Shown: in pieces, positions 1 to 5,933 of the stretch
Layout: each line of letters starts with the position of its first letter
Numbering within the stretch: position 1 is the stretch's first letter
NCBI GenBank assembly: GCA_007132315.1
Contig: SLOW01000295.1
Coordinates: 1 to 6,057, forward strand
From: Opitutales bacterium
GTDB lineage: Bacteria > Verrucomicrobiota > Verrucomicrobiia > Opitutales > T3Sed10-336
DNA: 6,057 nucleotides
Direction of reading: 5' to 3'
Made by a program: the position numbers and the translations under genes
The notes under the pieces: model-generated
What the model was told of the DNA's origin: nothing
The model's input: only the letters and a program-made list of their open reading frames with translations
Databases searched by the model: none

Positions 1-547
1 AAAACCGGTCGGAGTGTTGCTGCATGACGCGGTTCACGGCTTCCTCCTCGGTTTCAAACGGGAGGTCGTCGGGAACCGCCACGTGAAAGACCGAAGGCTC
101 CTCTCCCTCACGGGGCGGAAGGCACTTTAACTCGACCAGGAAACGTTCCGGTTTGGCCAGAATGAGCTGGGCGATCTCGAACAGCTCGTAGGTGTGGCAG
201 GCCTGCCGCATCGCCTGACACACCGCGTGAAATCCGTTCTCCTCCGGGACGATCTGCACCGCCACCGTCGGCTCGAACGGCCGCGCGTCGCGGGCCGGCC
301 AGCGATCGCGCTCGCGACGGCCGTCGGGCCGGTCCGCTTTTCGCCGGTCGCGGCGCGGACCGCTCGGCCGGGGAACGGAACGATCGCCGCGATCCCGGCG
401 CTGACCGTCTCCGCGGCGGCCGCCGCCAACGTGAAAAGGGGGCTTCTCGGACCAGTTCGGCCCAAAATCCAGAGACTGCAGTTGAGTCAGATCGACTTTT
501 TCCGACCCGGAAGCGTCCGATCGGGGTGTGTTTTCTTGTTCTTCCAT
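1..547 (-). CDS. Conserved hypothetical protein with Arg/Asp/Gly-rich linker (partial, 3' end off the left edge)
   Basis: The frame is open from an ATG at 547 to the window edge, giving 182 codons and no stop. The protein begins MEEQENTPRSDASG, followed by an LTQLQSLDFGPNW segment (about residues 20-32). Residues about 42-93 are a low-complexity linker of Arg, Asp, Gly and Pro, probably disordered and possibly nucleic-acid binding. From about residue 95 the sequence looks folded: TVAVQIVPEENGF, then a helix-like stretch with CHTYELFEIAQLILAKPERF, then VFHVAVPDDLPFETEEEAVN. The start at 547 is preferred because GAGAGG lies about six bases upstream; an in-frame ATG at 562 is an alternative with a poorer ribosome site. 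I know no function. From memory it resembles a conserved protein of Opitutae with the same tail after the linker. It is transcribed divergently from the tRNA and cysE. Confidence 0.8.
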   Translation of the reverse strand, partial: MEEQENTPRSDASGSEKVDLTQLQSLDFGPNWSEKPPFHVGGGRRGDGQRRDRGDRSVPRPSGPRRDRRKADRPDGRRERDRWPARDARPFEPTVAVQIVPEENGFHAVCQAMRQACHTYELFEIAQLILAKPERFLVELKCLPPREGEEPSVFHVAVPDDLPFETEEEAVNRVMQQHSDRF

Positions 548-726
548 CTCAACCCTCTCCATGGGCCACTCTGAGAGACCGGTTCCAGGCAAGCAATACC
601 GAAAAGAAGAACTGAGAATAAAACGAAAAATCGACTCAATGAAAGCATGAAATGACCCGCCCCCTCGGCGTCACGACATTCCGGGAATCACGTCGGGAAG
701 GGATGCCACACCGGCGCATTTTCGGG

Positions 727-755
727 TTGCGTGAGGCAGAATGCCCGTGCATGTT
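727..755 (+). promoter_or_regulatory. Possible promoter of the tRNA-Leu gene
   Basis: TTGCGT (727-732) and CATGTT (750-755) are separated by exactly 17 bases and match sigma-70-type hexamers moderately. Transcription would begin near 762, about five bases before the mature tRNA, which is a sensible position for a tRNA promoter. No other support is visible. Confidence 0.35.
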
Positions 756-766
756 GGTTTTTCCAA

Positions 767-848
767 GCTCAGGTGGTGGAATTGGTAGACACGTACGCTT
801 GAGGGGCGTATGCCGAAAGGTGTAGGGGTTCGAGTCCCCTCCTGAGCA
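767..848 (+). tRNA. tRNA-Leu (anticodon GAG)
   Basis: This is a complete class II cloverleaf of 82 bases. The acceptor stem pairs GCTCAGG (767-773) with CCTGAGC (841-847) without mismatch, and the discriminator base is A848, as is usual for leucine tRNAs. The anticodon stem is TACGC/GCGTA around the loop TTGAGGG, placing anticodon GAG at 801-803, which reads CUC and CUU. A long variable arm follows, as expected for leucine. The T arm is AGGGG/CCCCT around TTCGAGT. The 3' CCA is not encoded: the bases after A848 are CCC, so CCA must be added enzymatically. The D-arm contains AATTGGTAGA, closely similar to bacterial leucine tRNAs. Confidence 0.97.
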
Positions 849-1044
849 CCCCTCGTTTTCCCGGTCACGCCGCGCCCGATCTTCAGTCTATTGCTCCGCG
901 GTGCCGAAATGGCGCTTCGCGGCGGTCGGCGAGTCGCGGTCACGATCGCGGCCGCCCCCGCTTCGCTTGCGCCTTGCGCCGGCGGTCGCTCCGTGTCAGA
1001 CTCACTCTTTTAAAAGTCTCCGCCACGTTGTCGGCCCCGGTCCC

Positions 1045-1941
1045 ATGTCTCTGGAAAAAACCAAACAACAGCTTCTGAAGTCCTTCGTCAGCGACGGGGG
1101 GATCAATCATCTGGACGGCCCGAACCTGCCCTCTCAGGAAGCCATCGACGCGTTGGCTCGAGACATGATTCACCTGATGTTTCCGGGGTTCTTTCGTCAC
1201 AACGAATTTCCCCGCGAGCGGCTCGAAGACCTGCTCGAGCAGCGCCTGAGCCAGTTGCACGGCAAGCTGACACGCGAAATCCGGAAGTGCCTGGTGGCGG
1301 AGGCGGACATCTCCGCGCGGCGCGACGCGGAAACCGAAGCGGAAGGGATCCTGGCCGCGTTCCCGCCCATCCGGCGGCTCCTGCAGACGGACGTGGAAGC
1401 CGCGTACCTCGGCGATCCGGCGGCCCGGAGCTACGAAGAGATCATTCTCGCCTATCCGTGCATCTTCGCCATTTCCCTGCAGCGCATCGCCCACGTCGCC
1501 TACGAACGCGACATCCCCCTGCTGCCACGGATGCTCACCGAGTACGCCCACCGGCAAACCGGCATCGACATCCATCCCGGCGCGCGGATCGGTTCGCATT
1601 TCTTTATCGACCACGGCACCGGTGTGGTGATCGGAGAAACCACCACCATCGGCTCCCACGTCAAGCTGTACCAAGGGGTGACCCTCGGGGCGAAATCGTT
1701 CAAAGTCGATCCCGAGGGCAAGATCGTCAAAGGCATCAAGCGCCATCCCGACATCGAGGACCGGGTCACCATCTACTCCGGCGCGACCATCCTCGGCGGC
1801 GAAACCCGCATCGGCGCCGATTCCATCGTCGGCGCCAACGTCTGGCTGATGGAATCGATCCCGGCCCACAGTATCGCCTATTACAAAGGGGAAAACCTCG
1901 TCGTGCGTTCCCGCAAGAGCCGCGAGAAGGCCGAGGGTTGA
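1045..1941 (+). CDS. cysE: Serine O-acetyltransferase (long, EpsC-like form)
   Basis: The 298-residue product transfers acetyl from acetyl-CoA to L-serine, giving O-acetylserine, the acceptor of sulfide in cysteine synthesis in the cytoplasm. Residues 1 to about 160 form the helical N-terminal domain, including IHLMFPGFF and YPCIFAISLQRIAHVAYERD. From about 165 the left-handed beta-helix hexapeptide repeats follow (TGIDIHPGARIG, TGVVIGETTTIG, KLYQGVTLGA, SGATILGGETRIG, SIVGANVWL). The catalytic pair Asp143/His158 of E. coli CysE corresponds to Asp175 and His190, with identical spacing, and His193 to His234 in KRHPDIED. The roughly 16-residue insert between TLGA and RHP is usual in the long form. 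ATG 1045 is chosen because MSLEKTKQQLL fits family N-termini. The frame is also open back to GTG 901, but that 48-residue extension is Arg/Pro-rich and unlike the family. No clear Shine-Dalgarno is visible. A weak promoter-like pair, TTGCGC-17-CAGACT, lies at 974-1002. Confidence 0.93.
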   Translation: MSLEKTKQQLLKSFVSDGGINHLDGPNLPSQEAIDALARDMIHLMFPGFFRHNEFPRERLEDLLEQRLSQLHGKLTREIRKCLVAEADISARRDAETEAEGILAAFPPIRRLLQTDVEAAYLGDPAARSYEEIILAYPCIFAISLQRIAHVAYERDIPLLPRMLTEYAHRQTGIDIHPGARIGSHFFIDHGTGVVIGETTTIGSHVKLYQGVTLGAKSFKVDPEGKIVKGIKRHPDIEDRVTIYSGATILGGETRIGADSIVGANVWLMESIPAHSIAYYKGENLVVRSRKSREKAEG

Positions 1942-2026
1942 GGCTCGGAGGCGGGCCGCGCTGCAGGAAGCGATCCCTCCTCTCGCCATCTTCGACTCCG
2001 ACAAACGCACCGAAGTCACCGCCGCA

Positions 2027-2545
2027 ATGTGGGATGACGTGAATGGCTATGTGACCGGATCAACACCGATTGCCGAGTTTCACCAAAAAACCGGTTCCGA
2101 CGTCGCCACCGAAATCATCCACTCCATCGTCACCGACGACCAACGAACCCATTTCATCAACCGGCCCAACAGCGACTGCACCACCGGCGGACGACCCGTC
2201 GGCAATCTACCCGGCGACGCTTTTCTCGAAATGGAATGCGTGGTGGGCGCCGGCGGGCCGAAGCCGCTCCCGGTCGGCGATTTCCCCTTCGGCTTGCGGG
2301 GACTCCAGATGCAAATCCTCGACGTGCACGAAGTCACAGTCGAAGCGATCGTTCAGCGGGACAAAGCCCTGCTGACCCGCGCCCTGGCGATGGATCCGCT
2401 GGTCAACTCGATCGCCACCGCGAACGCCGTCATCGACGAACTCTTCGCCGCCGAGGCGGAGGCCCTCGGCAAATGGCGCGACAACCGAAAGAACATCCGC
2501 ATCGTCGGCGGCAAGGCGTTGGCGAACGCCCCGCAACTGTATTGA
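2027..2545 (+). pseudogene. C-terminal fragment of a family 4 glycoside hydrolase (alpha-galactosidase/alpha-glucosidase type)
   Basis: The 172-residue frame matches the C-terminal part of GH4 enzymes, the NAD- and metal-dependent glycosidases of about 430-480 residues. Recognisable landmarks, numbered from the ATG at 2027, are the segment THFINRPNSD (41-50), GNLPGDAFLEMECVV (59-73, matching the family's NLP-D-A-VEVP-V segment), PLPVGDFPFGL (80-90) and the helical VHEVTVEAIVQRDKALLTRALAMDPLV (100-126). The N-terminal Rossmann domain with its GxGS nucleotide loop and the Cys and His metal ligands are absent. The frame stays open upstream of 2027 into the end of cysE, so homology may begin near 1970 (LQEAIPPLAIFDSDKRTEV). 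No Shine-Dalgarno precedes the ATG. A 6-bp hairpin (GGCGTT/AACGCC, 2515-2530) lies near the stop. The simplest reading is a remnant left by a deletion removing about 300 codons. Expression as a small protein by read-through from cysE cannot be excluded. Confidence 0.75.
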
Positions 2546-2652
2546 TGCGTCCGTCGGTTCTCGTTGAACAACAGATTTTCCTGTCAATCGCCCCGAACGT
2601 ACAGGCACCGCCATCGACTTTCTCTTGCACGCCGCTTCGTGAGGAGCGGGAA

Positions 2653-2683
2653 GGGAGGGAGAAGAGTGGTCTTCTTTTCTCCC
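2653..2683. other. Imperfect hairpin in a purine-rich/pyrimidine-rich tract
   Basis: GGGAG (2653-2657) pairs with CTCCC (2679-2683), and AGAAGA (2660-2665) pairs with TCTTCT (2670-2675) around the loop GTGG. Between them two G-T wobbles and one bulged T are possible, giving about 13 pairs. It sits in the 294-base gene-free stretch between the GH4 fragment and the M50 gene. No T-run follows, so it is not a classical terminator. The motif GAAGACCA on its minus strand also occurs near 5770 on the plus strand. Confidence 0.45.
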
Positions 2684-2747
2684 GGATAAGCAATGCGGCG
2701 GCATAGGCGCCGGCGAGCTTCATGCGGTGCCCGGCCGCAGGGGGCCC

Positions 2748-2775
2748 GGCGAACCCGGGAAAAGGTTCCCTCGCC
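2748..2775. other. Bulged hairpin upstream of the M50 protease gene
   Basis: GGCGA (2748-2752) pairs with TCGCC (2771-2775) and GGGAA (2757-2761) with TTCCC (2766-2770). The loop is AAGG and a four-base bulge ACCC lies on the left arm. It ends about 65 bases before the M50 start. It lacks a T-run, so its role is unknown. Confidence 0.4.
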
Positions 2776-2802
2776 AAACCGGCCATTCGACCCGAAAGCC
2801 AC

Positions 2803-2832
2803 TCGACAAAACCGCGAGGATCCTTCGATATT
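2803..2832 (+). promoter_or_regulatory. Possible promoter of the M50 protease gene
   Basis: TCGACA (2803-2808) and GATATT (2827-2832) are 18 bases apart. The same -35 hexamer and spacing occur in the putative subtilase promoter at 3756-3785. The predicted transcript start, near 2839, would coincide with the ATG at 2840, so the mRNA could be leaderless, which would fit the absence of a Shine-Dalgarno there. Confidence 0.35.
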
Positions 2833-2839
2833 CCCATAT

Positions 2840-3547
2840 ATGACAAGAGACATGAGCGGCTCGTGGCGAATTTTCCGGGCTTTGGGAATCGATGTGTACG
2901 TCCACTGGTCGTGGTTCATCGCTCTGCTGATCTTTTTCCAACTCTTCGGGGGCGACAACCCCGCATTGTTTCTTCTCCTGTTCGGAACCTTGTTCGGCGT
3001 CGTCGTGCTGCACGAATACGGCCACGCCCTGGCCTGCCGGTCGGTGGGCGGCCACGTCGGCCACATCGTCCTCTGGCCCCTCGGCGGCATCGCTTTCGTC
3101 CAACCCCCGCCGCGCCCGTCCGCACTGCTCTGGACCATTGCGGCGGGGCCCCTGGTCAATCTGGCGCTGATTCCCCTCGGCATCGGCGCACTGCTGGCAG
3201 CGGGCGCGGTCGGAGCGGGGGAGGCGATCGTGATGTACCTCAACTGGTTCGTGTACATCAACATCCTCCTATTCCTCTTCAACATGATCCCCGCCTACCC
3301 GCTCGACGGCGGCCAGATTCTGCAGGCGGTCCTCTGGTACTTCATGCCCCGCGCCCGTGCCATCAGCTACTCGGCTGCCATCGGCCTCGGGTTCGGCGGA
3401 TTGATGGTTGCTTTTGGTCTCATCGGCCACATCAATCCGGAAATAGGCCGCACCCTCCCCATCACGCCGCTCTGGATGGCGATCCTCGGAGCCTTCATAA
3501 CCATGGAAGCCTACAAAACCTTCCTGATGGCAAAAAACAGGATCTAG
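2840..3547 (+). CDS. Site-2-type intramembrane metalloprotease (peptidase family M50), without CBS or PDZ domain
   Basis: The 235-residue hydrophobic protein belongs to the zinc-dependent site-2 protease family, which cuts membrane-embedded substrates such as anti-sigma factors. The zinc motif HEYGH is at residues 58-62 (His58, Glu59, His62), at the end of a membrane segment (LFLLLFGTLFGVVVLHEYGHA). The second active-site motif, MIPAYPLDGGQIL, carries the metal ligand Asp156. Other likely membrane segments are WFIALLIFFQLFG, WTIAAGPLVNLALIPLGIGALL, WFVYINILLFLF, GLGFGGLMVAFGLIG and WMAILGAFITMEAY. The opening (WRIFRALGIDVYVHWSWF) is typical of the short group with Rossmann-free architecture. 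No CBS pair follows, although many bacterial members carry one. The start could be ATG 2840 or the in-frame ATG 2852 (MSGSWRIF); neither has a convincing ribosome site. The frame is open further upstream to 2693, but that part is Arg/Pro-rich and unlikely to be translated. No anti-sigma factor gene is adjacent, so the substrate is unknown. Confidence 0.88.
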   Translation: MTRDMSGSWRIFRALGIDVYVHWSWFIALLIFFQLFGGDNPALFLLLFGTLFGVVVLHEYGHALACRSVGGHVGHIVLWPLGGIAFVQPPPRPSALLWTIAAGPLVNLALIPLGIGALLAAGAVGAGEAIVMYLNWFVYINILLFLFNMIPAYPLDGGQILQAVLWYFMPRARAISYSAAIGLGFGGLMVAFGLIGHINPEIGRTLPITPLWMAILGAFITMEAYKTFLMAKNRI

Positions 3548-3550
3548 CCC

Positions 3551-3572
3551 GCCTCGCCGAACGGATCGAGGC
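3551..3572 (+). terminator. Hairpin directly after the M50 gene, possible terminator
   Basis: GCCTCG (3551-3556) pairs perfectly with CGAGGC (3567-3572) around a ten-base loop, starting four bases after the stop codon. The position suits a terminator, but no T-run follows, so intrinsic termination is uncertain. Confidence 0.35.
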
Positions 3573-3647
3573 GTGGTGAACCGGACCGTCGGCACGCTCA
3601 ACAAGGCGTCGACCCGCCGCGACTCAATCGATACCCGCTACCACTGC

Positions 3648-3671
3648 GGCTGGCCACGGCCGTGGCCAGCC
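3648..3671. repeat. Perfect 24-bp palindrome
   Basis: GGCTGGCCACGG (3648-3659) is followed immediately by its exact reverse complement (3660-3671). As RNA it would give ten pairs with a GGCC loop. It lies in the 329-base gap between the M50 gene and the subtilase, about 120 bases upstream of the predicted subtilase transcript start. No T-run follows. It could be a protein-binding site, a bidirectional transcription-stop structure or a repeat unit; the sequence does not decide between these. Confidence 0.6.
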
Positions 3672-3755
3672 AGCTCGACCAGCTCCGTTTCGGCGAAGAC
3701 AGGACGTGGCGGAACTGATTCCGGCGTAGGATGCCGAATTTCAGGGTTTCCCCGA

Positions 3756-3785
3756 TCGACATTTAAACACGCATTGGCCTATTAT
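3756..3785 (+). promoter_or_regulatory. Likely promoter of the subtilase gene
   Basis: TCGACA (3756-3761, five of six bases of the TTGACA consensus) and TATTAT (3780-3785, five of six of TATAAT) are separated by 18 bases in an unusually AT-rich patch. Transcription would start near 3792, leaving a leader of about 85 bases before the ATG at 3877. Confidence 0.5.
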
Positions 3786-3790
3786 TAGGC
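3777..3790. promoter_or_regulatory. Inverted repeat overlapping the subtilase -10 box (possible operator)
   Basis: GCCTA (3777-3781) and TAGGC (3786-3790) flank TTAT, so the symmetric site covers the whole putative -10 hexamer. A protein bound here would compete with RNA polymerase. The operator role is inferred only from position and symmetry; no regulator gene is nearby. Confidence 0.3.
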
Positions 3791-3876
3791 AAACCTGTTT
3801 CCGGCATTTAACAACCTGTTGCGCGTCTTGGCGTAGGTGACTTGAAAACAACAACTTTTGAAAGCCAGGGCGGGCC

Positions 3877-5670
3877 ATGACGACTCGAAAAATTCTGACC
3901 GTTTGCCTGGGCGTGATCGGGCTGGTGCTATTTGCGGCGGCGCCCGGGTCTTTTGCCAACGCCCCGTCGGGGCCGGGGGAGCCCGCGACCGAACGGGATG
4001 TGCTGATCGGTTTCGACGTGTTTCCGGGGGCGGCGGAGGACGCTCTCATCCGCGCGCACGGGGGCGAAGTGCGCCACTCTTTCTGGCTGGTGCCCGTGGT
4101 CGCGGCGACAATTCCCGACCGGGCCGCGGAAGCGCTGGAACGCAATCCGAACATCCGGTACGTCGAACCTGACGCCGAAGTGTTCGCACTTTCACAGACG
4201 ACTCCCTGGGGGATCGAACGGGTTGAGGCTCCACAATCCTGGAGCGCCTCGACCGGGGACGGAATTTCCGTCGCCGTGCTCGATACGGGAATCGATGAAA
4301 ACCACGAGGACCTGACGGTTACAGGAGGAGTCAACACAATCGATGGCACTCCTTGGGGAAGCGATGGAAGCGGGCACGGAACCCACGTAGCTGGAACCAT
4401 CGCCGCATTGGACAACGATCGCGGCGTTGTCGGGGTGGCCCACGAAGTCGGGCTGTATGCAGTCAAAGTGCTCGATGATAACGGCAGCGGAACGATTTCA
4501 TCGGTCGTGAAAGGCATCGAATGGGTCGTCGAACAAGGCGACGGAGACGGAAACTTTATCGAGATTTTGAACATGAGCCTCGGCACGAGTTCGGACTCGC
4601 AAACCCTCCGGAATGCCTGCGATGAAGCGTACTATGGCTACGGACATCTCCTTGTGGCAGCCGCCGGAAATGACGGCAATCCGGGCGGCAACAACGATTC
4701 GCTCCATTACCCGGCGAAATACGACTCGGTGATCGCGGTGGCCGCCTCGGACGAAAACGACCGCCGCCCAAGTTGGTCGAGCACCGGCCCGAACCTGGAG
4801 TTGACCGCTCCGGGGGCGGATATCTTGAGCACGCTGCCTGGCGACGAGTACGCAAGATGGAGCGGTACCTCCATGGCGGCGCCTCATGTGGCCGGGGTGG
4901 CGGCGCTTGTCTGGGCGACCAATCCCACGCTATATGAAACCCACGATGCGGAATTTCAGAACGATGCGGTTCGCTCCGTCCTCGCCGATACCGCCGAGTC
5001 GCTCGGTTGGGGCGAAAATCGCGAAGGTTACGGGTTGGTGCGGGCGGACCGGGCCGTCGAAGCGGCAATGCCGACCGACCCCGAACCCGCCTTCTTTGCC
5101 GTTACCGAACTCGACGGCGAGGTCCAATCCGAGCCCGGGGAGTCGGTCACCGTCGAGGCGACCATTACCAATACCGGCGACGAAGACGGTACCCAGACCG
5201 TCGAGTTTCGGTTCGAGGGGGACTTAACAGAGTCGAAAGGCGTTACGCTCGGGGGCGGCGAAGCCACCACCCTCACCTTCACCTTCGACGGGCCCGAAGA
5301 GACCGGCGAGTACACCTATTCGGTCCACACCGAGGACGACTCCGGCACCGGCACGCTCACCGTCGCCGAGCTCGAGGCTCCCACAATCCACACCTTCGAG
5401 CTCACGGACACGAGCAATCCGCGCTGGGCGCGGGTTCGGGTCGAGTGGGTAGTCTCCCACGAGGGCGGACAGCTCGATTCGGTCGAAACGGCACTGATCC
5501 TCGATGGTAACGTAATCGATTCGGAAACCTCCTCCGTCTCCGGCGAACAGGCGAGCGGCGAGCACGAACTCCGCGAGCGCGACGGCCACGGTGAGACGTA
5601 CGAGGTGAAGCTCACCATCACCGATTCTGCAGGCAACAGTACGACCGAAATGAGGGAAATCGGCCTCTAG
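3877..5670 (+). CDS. Secreted subtilisin-like serine protease (S8) with halolysin-like acidic C-terminal modules
   Basis: The 597-residue preproprotein starts with a Sec-type signal peptide (MTTRKI, a hydrophobic core, then an AxA-type cleavage site near Ala29). Residues about 40-104 resemble the I9 propeptide that assists folding and is then removed. The catalytic domain spans about 110-397 with the full triad: Asp136 in VAVLDTGID, His167 in GHGTHVAGT, oxyanion Asn265 in AAAGNDG and Ser332 in GTSMAAPHVAG. Residues about 406-497 form a CARDB-like beta module (FFAVTELDGEV, SVTVEATITNTGDEDGTQ). Residues about 503-597 form a second module ending ETYEVKLTITDSAGNSTTE. Both are rich in Asp and Glu and resemble C-terminal parts of haloarchaeal halolysins, suggesting work in saline surroundings and possibly transfer. 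AGGG at 3867-3870, six bases before the ATG, supports the start. It stands alone with its own putative promoter. The likely role is extracellular protein degradation; specificity cannot be read. Confidence 0.93.
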   Translation: MTTRKILTVCLGVIGLVLFAAAPGSFANAPSGPGEPATERDVLIGFDVFPGAAEDALIRAHGGEVRHSFWLVPVVAATIPDRAAEALERNPNIRYVEPDAEVFALSQTTPWGIERVEAPQSWSASTGDGISVAVLDTGIDENHEDLTVTGGVNTIDGTPWGSDGSGHGTHVAGTIAALDNDRGVVGVAHEVGLYAVKVLDDNGSGTISSVVKGIEWVVEQGDGDGNFIEILNMSLGTSSDSQTLRNACDEAYYGYGHLLVAAAGNDGNPGGNNDSLHYPAKYDSVIAVAASDENDRRPSWSSTGPNLELTAPGADILSTLPGDEYARWSGTSMAAPHVAGVAALVWATNPTLYETHDAEFQNDAVRSVLADTAESLGWGENREGYGLVRADRAVEAAMPTDPEPAFFAVTELDGEVQSEPGESVTVEATITNTGDEDGTQTVEFRFEGDLTESKGVTLGGGEATTLTFTFDGPEETGEYTYSVHTEDDSGTGTLTVAELEAPTIHTFELTDTSNPRWARVRVEWVVSHEGGQLDSVETALILDGNVIDSETSSVSGEQASGEHELRERDGHGETYEVKLTITDSAGNSTTEMREIGL

Positions 5671-5697
5671 TCCGAGGCGGAATCCCCCGGGCCGGGG
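5663..5697 (+). terminator. Two tandem GC hairpins at the end of the subtilase gene
   Basis: GCCTC (5663-5667) pairs with GAGGC (5674-5678), enclosing the stop codon at 5668-5670. A second stem follows: CCCCG (5685-5689) with CGGGG (5693-5697). The position suits transcription termination or mRNA 3'-end protection. Neither is followed by a T-run. Confidence 0.3.
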
Positions 5698-5725
5698 AAG
5701 GGAAGGAGGGGCTCATTACGCGAGA

Positions 5726-5790
5726 GTTTGACCGCAAAGCTCGCAAAGTGGACGAAGCGCGAGGTTAGAGAAGACCATCTTTTCTTCCTG
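5726..5790. repeat. GCAAAG-type intergenic repeat
   Basis: The stretch contains two GCAAAG words nine bases apart (ACCGCAAAGCTCGCAAAG) followed by GAAGCGCGAGG and a pyrimidine-rich run (TCTTTTCTTCC). From memory, blocks of CGCAAAG-like words recur between genes in many environmental bacteria and are often mis-annotated as small proteins (TAKLAKWTKRE here). Only one copy is clear in the window, so its repeat status rests on recall. Confidence 0.4.
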
Positions 5791-5804
5791 TGGCGGGGCT
5801 TGCA

Positions 5805-5839
5805 AAACCTGACGCAACTGCAACAGGTTTCGGTTTTTT
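5805..5839 (+). terminator. Hairpin followed by six T, possible intrinsic terminator
   Basis: AAACCTG (5805-5811) pairs with CAGGTTT (5824-5830), and CGG then TTTTTT (5834-5839) follow. This is the only hairpin in the window with a T-run behind it. The loop of twelve bases is long, so strength is doubtful. It could end the subtilase transcript or be part of the folded element that overlaps it. Confidence 0.35.
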
Positions 5840-5918
5840 GGACTCCGGGAGTCTGTCGTGCTAAAGCGCCGCCGTGCGGTCCACGGCTATTTATGGATGG
5901 ACCGAAAGAACCTGTTGC
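5820..5918. other. Folded multi-hairpin element upstream of dapF
   Basis: An outer stem pairs GCAACAGGTT (5820-5829) with AACCTGTTGC (5909-5918) perfectly, extended past a small internal loop by CGG (5831-5833) with CCG (5902-5904). Inside lie GACTC/GAGTC (5841-5853, loop CGG) and GCCGTG/CACGGC (5871-5887, loop CGGTC). A competing pair is CGGTCCA (5877-5883) with TGGACCG (5898-5904). The whole resembles a palindromic interspersed element or a structured RNA. It ends 15 bases before dapF. It does not show the layout of a lysine riboswitch. I recall similar sequences in Verrucomicrobia but cannot verify this here. Confidence 0.5.
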
Positions 5919-5933
5919 TGTATCGGCCATGTC

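Noticed and set aside
127..465. Alternative frames on both strands over the left-edge protein
   Set aside because: The frame from 547 has a ribosome site and family-like segments; the others are low-complexity shadows.
901..1044. GTG-initiated N-terminal extension of CysE
   Set aside because: The 48 residues are Arg/Pro-rich and unlike the family, no ribosome site is present, and ATG 1045 gives a normal length.
940..2019. Long open frame (359 codons) on the minus strand opposite cysE
   Set aside because: It mirrors the codon pattern of a well-supported cysE gene, and its translation is compositionally odd with no recognisable motif.
2722..3579. Second plus-strand frame of 285 codons over the M50 gene
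   Set aside because: It is an Arg/Pro/His-rich shadow frame; the overlapping frame carries the HEYGH and PLDGG motifs.
3548..3718. Frame continuing after the M50 stop, ending LATAVASQLDQLRFGEDRTW
   Set aside because: The tail looks somewhat protein-like, but there is no start codon with a ribosome site, no known family, and it includes the 24-bp palindrome.
3741..4586. Open frame of 281 codons on the minus strand opposite the subtilase
   Set aside because: It lies over the catalytic domain of a protein with the full catalytic triad; the product is Ser/Pro-rich and matches nothing.
5820..5918. Lysine riboswitch for dapF
   Set aside because: The element is too short and lacks the multi-helix core expected of that class.
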